A stretch of DNA of 13,452 bases. Source: CAYQMF01 sp964418595 (lineage in GTDB: Bacteria; Planctomycetota; UBA1135; UBA2386). The translations under genes and the position numbers were made by a program. The stretch covers positions 1 through 13,452 of the forward strand of contig CAYQMF010000151.1 of assembly GCA_964418595.1 (NCBI GenBank), given 5' to 3'. The notes beneath the pieces are model-generated. The model was not told the origin of the DNA. It worked only from the letters and a program-made list of their open reading frames with translations, and did not search any database. Of the stretch, positions 7,067-13,452 are shown in pieces; positions within the stretch are counted from its first letter, which is position 1, and each line of letters begins with the position of its first letter.

Positions 7067-8140
7067 CTAGAAATTGCGCCCCGGAGCGGGCGCCTCGGCG
7101 TCGTCGGCGCCGATCACCTTCGCGAGTTCGTCCATCCGGTACGGAACCGTGAAACGCGCATCCAGCGCGTCGTGCATGCCCTCGGCGCGATCGGCTTCGA
7201 GGAAGAAGCGGAACGCCTTGCGCGCGCGCCGGAGATGCGTGGCCTGCGCTTCCCCCTTCTCGTGCTGCCCCAGTTCGAAGTAGAGGTTGCCGAGGTTGAG
7301 TGCCGCGCGCGTGCGCGTGCGGTCGAGTTCGAGCACGCGGTGGTAGCCGGCGATCGCAGCCGCGAAGTCGCCGCGCCGCCACGCCACCGCGGCAAGGTCC
7401 ATGAGCACGCTCGCGTCCTCGGTGTCCTCCGTCTGCAGGCGGCGCAACAGTTTCTCGGCGGCGTCGATCTTGCCGACGCGGTAGAGGAGCAGTTGTGCCA
7501 GGGTCTTGGCGGCGACGCGATCGGCCGGGCGTGCCTCGACGTAGTTCGTGAGGTACGGCTCGGCGTCCTGGAAGCGCCCGATGTCCATCAGCACGCCGGC
7601 CATCTCCAGGTTGCTCTCGGCGTGCGCCGGTCGCGCTGCGAGTCCGAGTTCGAGATCGCGATGCGCGGCGTCGACACGGCCCAGCTCGCGGTTGACCCGG
7701 GCGCGGGCGAGGTAGGCGAAGTAGAAGCTCGTCTCGCGGCGCAGGCACTCGTCGAAGAGCGCGAGGCGCGAGTAGTCGTCTTCCGCCAGGCGCGCCCGGC
7801 AGTACGGAGGCACCGGCGACGCGGGCCGATCGATCGCCGTCGCGTAGAAGGCCCGCATCGTCGCCGCAGCCTCGCCGCCCACCGCCAGCGCGGTGTCCTG
7901 GTACCGCTCGTGCGCGGGCACGTGGTCGACCGCGATCTCCACGGCGGCGCGCAGGTGTGGCACCGCGTCGGCCTCCCGGCGCTGGTCGAGAAGCGCCAGC
8001 GCCTGCTCGTACTCGCGCACGAATCCGGGCGCCTCCGACTTCTCGTAACGCTCGCCCGCCGGCAGCACCATGGGCCGCCCCGGCCCCAGACACGCAGTCC
8101 CGCCGACCGCCACCCCGAGCAACAGCGACCACGTGCGCAT
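7067..8140 (-). CDS. TPR-repeat lipoprotein
   Basis: This is a 357-residue protein with a short signal peptide ending GGTAC, so Cys17 is the likely lipid anchor; the -3 residue is Gly, which is slightly unusual. From about 40 to 330 the chain is helical with TPR-like units, the clearest being EDASVLMDLAAVAWRRGDF followed by AAIAGYHRVLELD, then TRTRAALNLGNLYFELGQHE. TPRs bind partner proteins, so an envelope scaffold role is likely, but the partner is unknown. It starts four bases after the stop of the upstream small lipoprotein gene (8145-8639), so the two are almost surely co-transcribed. No ribosome site is evident, and translational coupling is probable. The signal peptide and repeats are clear; the function is not. 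Confidence 0.82.
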   Translation of the reverse strand: MRTWSLLLGVAVGGTACLGPGRPMVLPAGERYEKSEAPGFVREYEQALALLDQRREADAVPHLRAAVEIAVDHVPAHERYQDTALAVGGEAAATMRAFYATAIDRPASPVPPYCRARLAEDDYSRLALFDECLRRETSFYFAYLARARVNRELGRVDAAHRDLELGLAARPAHAESNLEMAGVLMDIGRFQDAEPYLTNYVEARPADRVAAKTLAQLLLYRVGKIDAAEKLLRRLQTEDTEDASVLMDLAAVAWRRGDFAAAIAGYHRVLELDRTRTRAALNLGNLYFELGQHEKGEAQATHLRRARKAFRFFLEADRAEGMHDALDARFTVPYRMDELAKVIGADDAEAPAPGRNF

Positions 8141-8144
8141 CGCG

Positions 8145-8639
8145 TCAGCGGTCGCGCCAGGCGCCGTCGCGGACCTCGATCGCCGGCGCGTCGCGCCGCT
8201 TGCCGTCGGCCAGCACGCTCACATCGCCGCGCGCGACGACCTGCAGGCTCATCTCCGACCCGCTCGGCAAGACGCGGAGCGTGGCGAGGCGGAGCGCATG
8301 GATCTGGGTCTCGCCGATCAACATCCGCAGCGGTCGCTCGACGCCGCCGCGCTGGTTGACGAAGCGGTACTCCTCGATGTCGCCGGCGCGCACCACCGTG
8401 CGCGCGTGCAGGCGCGGATCGAGCGCCGGTTGGCCGATCCGGTTGTAGAAGTTGGGCGACACGGTCACCTCGACCTCTTCCGCGACCACGACCTGGGGCG
8501 TGACCAACGGGCGCAGCAGGCGGGCCTCCTCTGCGGCGACTCGGTCGCCCGCCACCGGCGCGGGCCCGGCGCAGGCGACGAAGAGCAGCGGCGAGATGCC
8601 GAGGCCGAGGATCGACGTACGTGGCGAAGGCAAGCGCAT
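8145..8639 (-). CDS. Small lipoprotein of unknown function
   Basis: This is a 164-residue protein from ATG 8639. The signal peptide ends LLFVAC, so Cys23 is the likely lipid anchor. The mature part is mostly beta-type (QVVVAEEVEVTVSPNFYNRI; TVVRAGDIEEYRFVNQRGG; MLIGETQIHALRL) and shows no motif I can name with confidence. The general look is of small periplasmic YcfL-like lipoproteins, but that is only an impression. Longer upstream starts (to 8879) were refused because they run antisense to the divergent lipoprotein gene and are Arg-rich. It is the first gene of a two-gene unit with the TPR lipoprotein. Confidence 0.72.
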   Translation of the reverse strand: MRLPSPRTSILGLGISPLLFVACAGPAPVAGDRVAAEEARLLRPLVTPQVVVAEEVEVTVSPNFYNRIGQPALDPRLHARTVVRAGDIEEYRFVNQRGGVERPLRMLIGETQIHALRLATLRVLPSGSEMSLQVVARGDVSVLADGKRRDAPAIEVRDGAWRDR

Positions 8640-8703
8640 GCTCGGTGGCCCGCGGGAGGCGAGGTGCCGGGAACGTAGCCCCGATGCCAGCGCATCGAAA
8701 CCC

Positions 8704-8731
8704 TTTTGAGCACGCCACCGCCGAGTATGGT
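8704..8731 (+). promoter_or_regulatory. Possible promoter for the Trp-rich lipoprotein/Mla operon
   Basis: TTTTGA (8704-8709) and TATGGT (8726-8731) are separated by 16 bases in the 133-base divergent gap, one of the few AT-bearing spots there. The match to consensus is weak (about three and four of six). Confidence 0.28.
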
Positions 8732-8772
8732 CTGCGCGCGATCGTCGCGCCGAGCGGGCGGCGCACCCGGGC

Positions 8773-10233
8773 ATGACCTTCGTTCCCTCCACCCACCCCT
8801 CGACCCTCTCGCGGGTCAGGTTGGCCACCCTCCTGCTCGGCCTCGTGACGGCGGGGTGCGCGCTGCCGAGCGAACTCAACCTCTCGCCGATCTACCGCCA
8901 CCGCCTCGCACCCGACGGCGCGGTGCTCGAACTCGACGTGGCCTGGCCGATCGTGCACTACGAGCGGACGCCTGCGGGCGGCAGCGACGTGCGCGTCCGT
9001 CCGCTATGGCGAGCGGTGCGCGAAGGCGGACGGACGGAGCATCAGTTCCTGTGGCCCTTCGGTCGCGTCGTCGCCGACGCAGAGGAGGTCGACGCGCGCC
9101 TGTTCCCGCTGTGGGCCTACCGCGACCGCACCAACGGCTTCGGGCACCGCGAGTCGGAGTGGGAAGCGCCGTATCCGATCCCCCTGTTCCCGTTCGTCGC
9201 GGGAGGGACCGAGCGCGGCGAGGACGGCGTGGGCCACACCTACTTCGGAGTCCACCCGATCTACGCCGACCTGCGCGGCTACCTCACCTACGACCGCTTC
9301 CGCTCCATCCTCTTCCCGCTCTACGCGGGCACCGAGAAGGGCGACAAGTACGCGCACACGTTCCTGCTGTGGCTCGCCGGCTTCGGCGGCCAGACGCGCG
9401 AGAACGGCCTGCGCTGGCATCGCTTCCTGCCGCTGTACGCATGGCTCGAGCAGCCGGGGGTCCGCACCGCGGGCTCGTTGCTCTGGCCGATCCTCACCTG
9501 GGGCAGCGAACGCCTCGACACCGACGATCCCGTGCACCGGTGGCTGGTGTGGCCGCTGCTCGGCATCCAGCGCAGCGCGAGTGGCCGCACGTGGGGCTGG
9601 TCGTTCGCGTGGCCGTTCTTCCAGCAGCTCGTGGTGGGCGATCGCTACCACCGCGTCGAGTTGCCGTGGCCCGTCTTCCGTTACCTGCGCGACGACAACC
9701 CGGATCGGCCCTTCAAGCAGTGGTGGCTGTGGCCGCTGGTGATGCGCACGGACAGCCCGGTCCACAAGGCGTGGGGCTTCCTCTGGCCGCTCGTGTGGTG
9801 GCGCGAGTTCCACGACCCCGACGGTGTGCAGCGGCAGCTCTGGTTGCTCCCGTTCGTCTGGTCGGTCGAACGCGACCGCAAGGACGACACGCACGACCGG
9901 TTCTTCAAGCTCTGGCCCCTCTTCCACGTCGACTCCCGACACGACGGCACCGGCGACTGGAGCGTGCTGTCGCTCTGGCCGTGGCGCGCGGGCAACGCCT
10001 GGGGGATGGAGGAAGCGTACGGCTTTCTGTGGACGCTCGCGGGCGGGCGACGCTATGCACGGGACGACCGCGGCATGCACCTCTTCGCCAACCTCTACAC
10101 GCAGCGCACGCGCGGCGAGCGCAGGTACGCGAGCATGCCCTTCCTGTGGTCGTACGAGGGCGACGCCCAGGGGAGCACGCTGTGGCTGTTCCAGTGCCTG
10201 CCGATCCGGTTTCGAGGGCAGCCGACGCGATGA
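8773..10233 (+). CDS. Trp-rich repeat lipoprotein, first gene of an Mla-type operon; unrecognised
   Basis: This is a 486-residue protein with a clear lipoprotein signal (LLLGLVTAGC, Cys29 acylated). I do not recognise a named family. The mature part is built from repeated short units centred on [LF][WLF]P[LFVW], for example FLWPF, LFPLWAY, LFPLYAG, FLPLYAW, LLWPIL, LVWPLL, FAWPFF, LLPFVW and KLWPLF, spaced by roughly 20-30 polar residues. About 33 residues are Trp, which is extreme. The pattern suggests repeated beta hairpins forming a barrel, propeller or solenoid, facing or embedded in the outer membrane. Its stop TGA (10231-10233) overlaps the ATG of the permease gene, so the two are coupled. 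A role as the outer-membrane or periplasmic partner of the lipid transporter is inference. The start is supported by the signal peptide; the ribosome site is weak. Confidence 0.8.
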   Translation: MTFVPSTHPSTLSRVRLATLLLGLVTAGCALPSELNLSPIYRHRLAPDGAVLELDVAWPIVHYERTPAGGSDVRVRPLWRAVREGGRTEHQFLWPFGRVVADAEEVDARLFPLWAYRDRTNGFGHRESEWEAPYPIPLFPFVAGGTERGEDGVGHTYFGVHPIYADLRGYLTYDRFRSILFPLYAGTEKGDKYAHTFLLWLAGFGGQTRENGLRWHRFLPLYAWLEQPGVRTAGSLLWPILTWGSERLDTDDPVHRWLVWPLLGIQRSASGRTWGWSFAWPFFQQLVVGDRYHRVELPWPVFRYLRDDNPDRPFKQWWLWPLVMRTDSPVHKAWGFLWPLVWWREFHDPDGVQRQLWLLPFVWSVERDRKDDTHDRFFKLWPLFHVDSRHDGTGDWSVLSLWPWRAGNAWGMEEAYGFLWTLAGGRRYARDDRGMHLFANLYTQRTRGERRYASMPFLWSYEGDAQGSTLWLFQCLPIRFRGQPTR

Positions 10234-11018
10234 GCCTGTTCGCCGCAACAGGAGCGATGCTGCGCGAACGCGTGGTCGGCGCCGGCTTCGTCCTTTCCCT
10301 GTTCCTGCGCTCGGCACGCCTCTGCCCACGCCTGCCGCGGCGCGCGCGGTTCTGCCTCGACGCGTGCTACGCCGCGGGCGTGCGCGCGCTGCCGGTGACG
10401 ATGATCGTCGCGCTCTTCGCGGGCATGATCCTCGCGCTGCAGACGGGAATCGAGTTGCGCAACTACGGGCAGGTCGGCGCCATCGGCACGATCACCGCGC
10501 TGTCGATGTGCCGCGAGATGGGTCCGTTCATCACCGCGGTGATCCTCGCCGCCACGGTCGGCTCGGCGATGGCGGCGGAACTCGGCACCATGAACGTCTC
10601 CGACGAGGTCACCGCGCTCGAGGTGATGTCGGTCGACCCGGTGGACTTCCTCGTCCTGCCCCGCGTCGCGGCCCTGACCCTGATGTGTCCCGCGGTGACC
10701 GTGTTCTCGAACCTGCTCGGGATCGCGGGCGGCAGCATCGTCGCGGACTTCCAGCTCGGGATCTCGCCGACGTTCTATTGGAACTCCGTGCAGGAGGCGT
10801 TGTCCGACACCACGAGCCTGCTGCCGAAGGACGTGTACGTCGGACTGATCAAGGCCACGGTGTTCGGCGCATCGATCGCCAGCATCTCCTGCGCATCGGG
10901 CCTGCGCGCGCGCGGCGGCGCGCTCGGCGTCGGGTCGGCGGTCCAGACCGCGGTCCGCAACTCGGTCGTGATGATCATCGTGTCCGGCTACGCGATCACG
11001 TCGCTGTTCTACGGATGA
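10230..11018 (+). CDS. mlaE: MlaE-type ABC transporter permease
   Basis: This is a 262-residue protein, normal for MlaE (about 260). The membrane segments are apparent from MIVALFAGMILALQTG onward. The family core is present: AMAAELGTMNVSDEVTALEV followed by MSVDPVDFLVLPRVAALTL, and the ending NSVVMIIVSGYAITSLFYG. MlaE subunits form the inner-membrane dimer of the phospholipid transporter with two MlaF ATPases and an MlaD hexamer. The start ATG 10230 overlaps the previous stop (ATGA), with GAGGG 11 bases upstream inside the previous gene; the stop overlaps the next ATG in the same way. The frame is also open far upstream, but that part is antiparallel noise over the lipoprotein gene. Confidence 0.95.
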   Translation: MSLFAATGAMLRERVVGAGFVLSLFLRSARLCPRLPRRARFCLDACYAAGVRALPVTMIVALFAGMILALQTGIELRNYGQVGAIGTITALSMCREMGPFITAVILAATVGSAMAAELGTMNVSDEVTALEVMSVDPVDFLVLPRVAALTLMCPAVTVFSNLLGIAGGSIVADFQLGISPTFYWNSVQEALSDTTSLLPKDVYVGLIKATVFGASIASISCASGLRARGGALGVGSAVQTAVRNSVVMIIVSGYAITSLFYG

Positions 11019-11782
11019 CCGCCAACGACCCGGCCTCGCCCGCCGACGCGGGCATCGTCCTGCGCGACGTGCACAAGACCCTGGGCACGCGGCCGATCCT
11101 GCGCGGGCTGACGTTCTCGGTGCCGCGCGGCACCAACTTCGTGATCATGGGCGGGTCGGGCACCGGCAAGAGCGTGACCCTGCGCCACGTCATCGGCATC
11201 CTCACGCCCGACCGCGGCTCCGTGCAGGTCGCCGGGATCGAGGTGCCGGAACTCGACGAGCGCGGCCTCATGGACCTGCGCCGGCGCATGGGCTACCTGT
11301 TCCAGAACGGCGCGCTGATCAACTGGCTCACGGTCGCGGACAACGTCGCGCTGCCGCTGCGCGAGCACGCCCGCGAGCTCGGCAGGTCGCAGGTGCGCGA
11401 GCGGGTCATGCGGGTGCTCGAGATGGTGGGCATGGCGCACGCCGCCGACCAGATGCCGGACGGGATCTCCGGCGGCATGCGCCTGCGCACCGGGCTCGCC
11501 CGGGCGATCGTGACGGAGCCGGAGTTCGTCCTCTACGACGAACCCAACGCCGGTCTCGATCCGATGATGTCCGACCAGATCCACGAGCTGATCGTGCGCG
11601 TGCGCGACGAGCTGAAGGTCACCGGCCTCATCGTCACGCACAGCCGCGCCTGCGCCACGACCTGCGGCGACCTGATCGCGGTCGTGAAGGACGGCGTCGT
11701 GCATGCGCAGGGCACGCCTGCGGAGATGGACGCATCCGCTGACCCCCTGGTCCGCGCGTTCCTGGGCGGCGGAGCGGACTGA
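11015..11782 (+). CDS. mlaF: MlaF-type ABC transporter ATPase
   Basis: This is a 255-residue protein with Walker A GGSGTGKS (46-53), Q-loop Q97, signature ISGGM (151-155), Walker B FVLYDE with catalytic E176, the D-loop AGLDP and switch His209. It powers lipid movement through the MlaE permease on the cytoplasmic side. Two spots differ from the common form: YDEPNAGLDP has Asn where Thr is usual, and VTHS replaces VTHD/VSHD after the switch His. All catalytic residues remain, so activity is expected. The ATG at 11015 overlaps the permease TGA (ATGA); no separate ribosome site is visible, so translation is probably coupled. Confidence 0.95.
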   Translation: MTANDPASPADAGIVLRDVHKTLGTRPILRGLTFSVPRGTNFVIMGGSGTGKSVTLRHVIGILTPDRGSVQVAGIEVPELDERGLMDLRRRMGYLFQNGALINWLTVADNVALPLREHARELGRSQVRERVMRVLEMVGMAHAADQMPDGISGGMRLRTGLARAIVTEPEFVLYDEPNAGLDPMMSDQIHELIVRVRDELKVTGLIVTHSRACATTCGDLIAVVKDGVVHAQGTPAEMDASADPLVRAFLGGGAD

Positions 11783-11861
11783 CCAACCATGTGCTGCCCG
11801 GGACCAACGCCGCGCTATCCTGCCGCCGCAGTGATCGACGCTCCGATGCAACCGGCGGTGC

Positions 11862-11865
11862 GAGG
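11862..11865 (+). promoter_or_regulatory. Ribosome site deciding the MCE start
   Basis: GAGG lies six bases before ATG 11872. It favours this start over the upstream in-frame GTG 11791, which would put 27 Arg/Ser-rich residues ahead of the membrane anchor. Confidence 0.5.
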
Positions 11866-11871
11866 CGAGTG

Positions 11872-13017
11872 ATGCAGAAAGTCCGACAAGACGCGATCCT
11901 GGGCCTGGTCTTCTTCGCGGCCCTCGGCCTGCTCCTCGCGTCGACCTTCGTCCTCAGCAACTTCTCGTTCCGCGACCGTCCGCGCGTCGAGGTGCAGTTC
12001 GAGAACGCGGGCGGCCTCATGAAGGGCGACTCCGTCTACGTGCTCGGCCGGCGCGCCGGCGAGGTCGTCGCAGTCGAACCGCGCGAGGCCCCCAGGTATC
12101 GCATCGGCGTCGTCCTGCAGTTCGACGAAGCGGTGGCGCTGCGCGCCGACGCGCGGATCGAGATCGTCGATGCCAACTTGCTGGGCGGCAAGCGCGTCGA
12201 GATCGAGCCCGGGCGCGCACCGACACCGCTGGCCCCCGATGCCCCCTTGGTCGGCACGCTCAAGCGCGGCGCGCTCGACGCGCTCGGCGACGAGTTGCAG
12301 GGAGAGAGCGGCCTGCTCGGCAGCCTGAAGCGCGCCGTCGACAAGCTGAACAGCGGCGAGGGCACGCTCGCCCAACTGCTGAGCAGCGGCCGTCTGCACG
12401 ACGCCCTGGTGGCCGGCGCCGACAGCCTGGTGGCGAGCTTGAAGGCGATCGAAGAGAAGCGCGGCACCATCGGCATCCTGGTCCACGACCAGGAGACCGG
12501 CCAGAACGTGCGTGACATCCTGAGCGCGGCGCGCTCGATCGCGACCAAGATCGACACCGGCGAGGGTCCGCTCGGCGTGGCGGTGAACGACCCGGACGTC
12601 GCCGCGCGACTCCGGCGAATCGTCGACGACGTGGCGACCATGACCACCGACCTGCGCAACGGCGTCGGCACCATCGGCCTGCTGCTGCGCGACGACCCGA
12701 CCCGCACCAAGATCGCCGGCATCGTCGACGACGTGGCCGCGGTGCTGGCGCTCGCCCGCGACCCCAAGGCAGGAATCGTCGGCGCCCTGCTCCGCGACAC
12801 CGAGCTGCTCGCCGACGCCAAGTCAGCCGTGCACAGCGCGCGCGTGTTCATGGACCAGGCGACGACCGGCAACGGCCTGCTCGCCCGGCTGGTGAACGAC
12901 GAAGACTGGGGTCGCCGCTTCGGGCAGATCCTCGGTCAGGTGCAGCGCGCCATCGAGGATGCGCGCGAGGCCGCTCCGGTCGGCACCTTCCTCCAGGTCC
13001 TCACCGGCTTCTTCTAG
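11872..13017 (+). CDS. mlaD: MlaD/MCE-family lipid-binding subunit with six 34-residue repeats
   Basis: This is a 381-residue protein. Residues 7-29 (ILGLVFFAALGLLLASTFVL) are an N-terminal membrane anchor. Residues about 37-114 are an MCE domain (VEVQFENAGGLMKGDSVYVL, then GRRAGEVVAVEP and ANLLGGKRVEIEPG). MCE subunits assemble as a hexameric ring that passes lipids between the permease and periplasmic partners. The long C-terminal part holds six evenly spaced copies of a G-x-G-[TPL]-[IL]-[GA]-x-[LA]-[LV] motif, from about 162 onward. E. coli MlaD is only about 180 residues, so this is a long-tailed type. It lies 89 bases after the ATPase gene and three bases before the reductase gene. A TATCCT box at 11816 lacks a good -35 partner. 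Confidence 0.92.
   Translation: MQKVRQDAILGLVFFAALGLLLASTFVLSNFSFRDRPRVEVQFENAGGLMKGDSVYVLGRRAGEVVAVEPREAPRYRIGVVLQFDEAVALRADARIEIVDANLLGGKRVEIEPGRAPTPLAPDAPLVGTLKRGALDALGDELQGESGLLGSLKRAVDKLNSGEGTLAQLLSSGRLHDALVAGADSLVASLKAIEEKRGTIGILVHDQETGQNVRDILSAARSIATKIDTGEGPLGVAVNDPDVAARLRRIVDDVATMTTDLRNGVGTIGLLLRDDPTRTKIAGIVDDVAAVLALARDPKAGIVGALLRDTELLADAKSAVHSARVFMDQATTGNGLLARLVNDEDWGRRFGQILGQVQRAIEDAREAAPVGTFLQVLTGFF
12355..12969 (+). repeat. Six degenerate 34-codon repeats inside the MCE gene
   Basis: The motif begins at 12355 (GEGTLAQLL), 12457 (KRGTIGILVHD), 12559 (GEGPLGVAVND), 12661 (GVGTIGLLLRD), 12766 (KAGIVGALLRD) and 12868 (GNGLLARLVND). The steps are 34, 34, 34, 35 and 34 codons. The repeat is at protein level; the DNA is not obviously repeated. 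Confidence 0.85.
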
Positions 13018-13020
13018 CCC

Positions 13021-13452
13021 ATGCCTGCGGGTCGCGCGGGCTGGGTGCTGGTGACCGGAGGCAGCCGCGGCATCGGCCGCGCCATCGCGCTGGCGTTGGG
13101 AGCCGCCGGGTACCACGTCGTCGTGAACTACCACAGCGGCGCACTCCGCGCGGCGGAGGTCGTCGACGCCATCCGCGCGGCCGGCGGCACAGCGGAGGCG
13201 ATGGCCTTCGATGTCGGCGATCCGGCGGCGTGCGCCACGGCCGCGGCGACCCTGCTCGATCGCCTCGGCACGCCCTGGGCGCTCGTCAACAACGCCGGCA
13301 TCACCCGCGACGGGCTGATGCTGTGGATGACGCAGGCCGACTGGGACGCGGTGCTGCGCACAAACCTCGGGTGTTTCTTCAACGTGACAAAGCGGTTCTT
13401 GGGGGCGCTGCTCACGGCGTTTCACTCTCGTACCGGTTGTCCGCTGCTGATC
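13021..13452 (+). CDS. fabG: FabG-like 3-oxoacyl-ACP reductase (SDR family), cut by the right edge
   Basis: The first 144 residues of a short-chain dehydrogenase are present. The dinucleotide-binding TGGSRGIG is at 12-19, FDV with D64, NNAG at 90-93 followed by ITRDG, and TN at 114-115. This is the classical FabG pattern; the catalytic Ser-Tyr-Lys would lie beyond the window. FabG reduces 3-oxoacyl-ACP with NADPH in fatty-acid or related synthesis. The gene begins three bases after the MCE stop with no ribosome site of its own, so it is read as part of the same operon. The FDVxDxAAC stretch recalls reductases of aryl-polyene-type clusters, which is only a hint. The last 30 or so residues fit the family less well and use more T-ending codons. 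Confidence 0.88.
   Translation, partial: MPAGRAGWVLVTGGSRGIGRAIALALGAAGYHVVVNYHSGALRAAEVVDAIRAAGGTAEAMAFDVGDPAACATAAATLLDRLGTPWALVNNAGITRDGLMLWMTQADWDAVLRTNLGCFFNVTKRFLGALLTAFHSRTGCPLLI

Noticed and set aside
8706..10229. Upstream extension of the permease frame over the Trp-rich lipoprotein gene
   Set aside because: The other frame has a proper lipoprotein signal and repeats, while this one is Arg/Pro-rich; the permease begins at the ATGA overlap.
9824..11014. Upstream extension of the ATPase frame across the permease gene
   Set aside because: No motif before residue MTANDP; the overlap start at 11015 gives the normal length.
11791..11871. GTG 11791 as the MCE start
   Set aside because: It adds 27 Arg/Ser-rich residues before the membrane anchor; ATG 11872 has a GAGG at a good distance.
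1..13452. CRISPR array, tRNA or rRNA genes
   Set aside because: No evenly spaced direct repeats at DNA level, no cloverleaf and no rRNA-like sequence were seen on either strand by eye.

Overview
The window is GC-rich throughout (strong G/C at third codon positions) and is packed with short-gapped genes. Lipobox signal peptides, an Mla/MCE lipid-transport set and a WaaP-like kinase point to a Gram-negative (two-membrane) bacterium. The mix of W-rich lipoproteins, TPR lipoproteins and an acid-tailed HU protein would suit Planctomycetota or a myxobacteria-like lineage, but this is inference and no marker gene fixes the phylum.

Layout. 1-768 (-): decayed serine recombinase, truncated by the left edge, joined at its N-terminus to a DUF5372-like head and frameshifted by an 8-bp tandem duplication. 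1055-2071 (+): Rpn-family PD-(D/E)XK nuclease, starting at a TTG behind a clear GGAGG. 2081-4420 (-): tex, complete in domain order but interrupted by one in-frame TAG inside the YqgF domain. 4498-5649 (+): a cystathionine gamma-lyase/synthase-like PLP enzyme, divergent from tex. 5647-5751: a compact 105-bp element with imperfect terminal inverted repeats, two hairpins, a central GC palindrome and flanking TGCGC repeats; the stop codon of the PLP enzyme is its first three bases. 5817-6197 (-): HU-family protein with an acidic tail. 6338-7051 (+): WaaP/Kdo-kinase-like protein with an altered catalytic loop. 8639 to 7067 (-): two-gene unit, a small lipoprotein followed by a TPR lipoprotein. 8773-13452 (+): a tight operon of a Trp-rich repeat lipoprotein, MlaE-type permease, MlaF-type ATPase, MlaD/MCE protein and the start of a FabG-like reductase cut by the right edge.

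How it fits together. The right-hand operon is the most coherent system. Its permease, ATPase and MCE subunit should form an inner-membrane phospholipid transporter, and the first gene, an unrecognised lipoprotein with about 33 tryptophans, is translationally coupled to the permease by an ATGA overlap. No MlaB or MlaC is present, so the Trp-rich lipoprotein and the repeat-bearing C-terminal arm of the MCE protein are candidates for the periplasmic or outer-membrane side. The neighbouring WaaP-like protein and lipoprotein pair are compatible with an envelope theme. The left quarter is accessory DNA with broken mobile-element genes.
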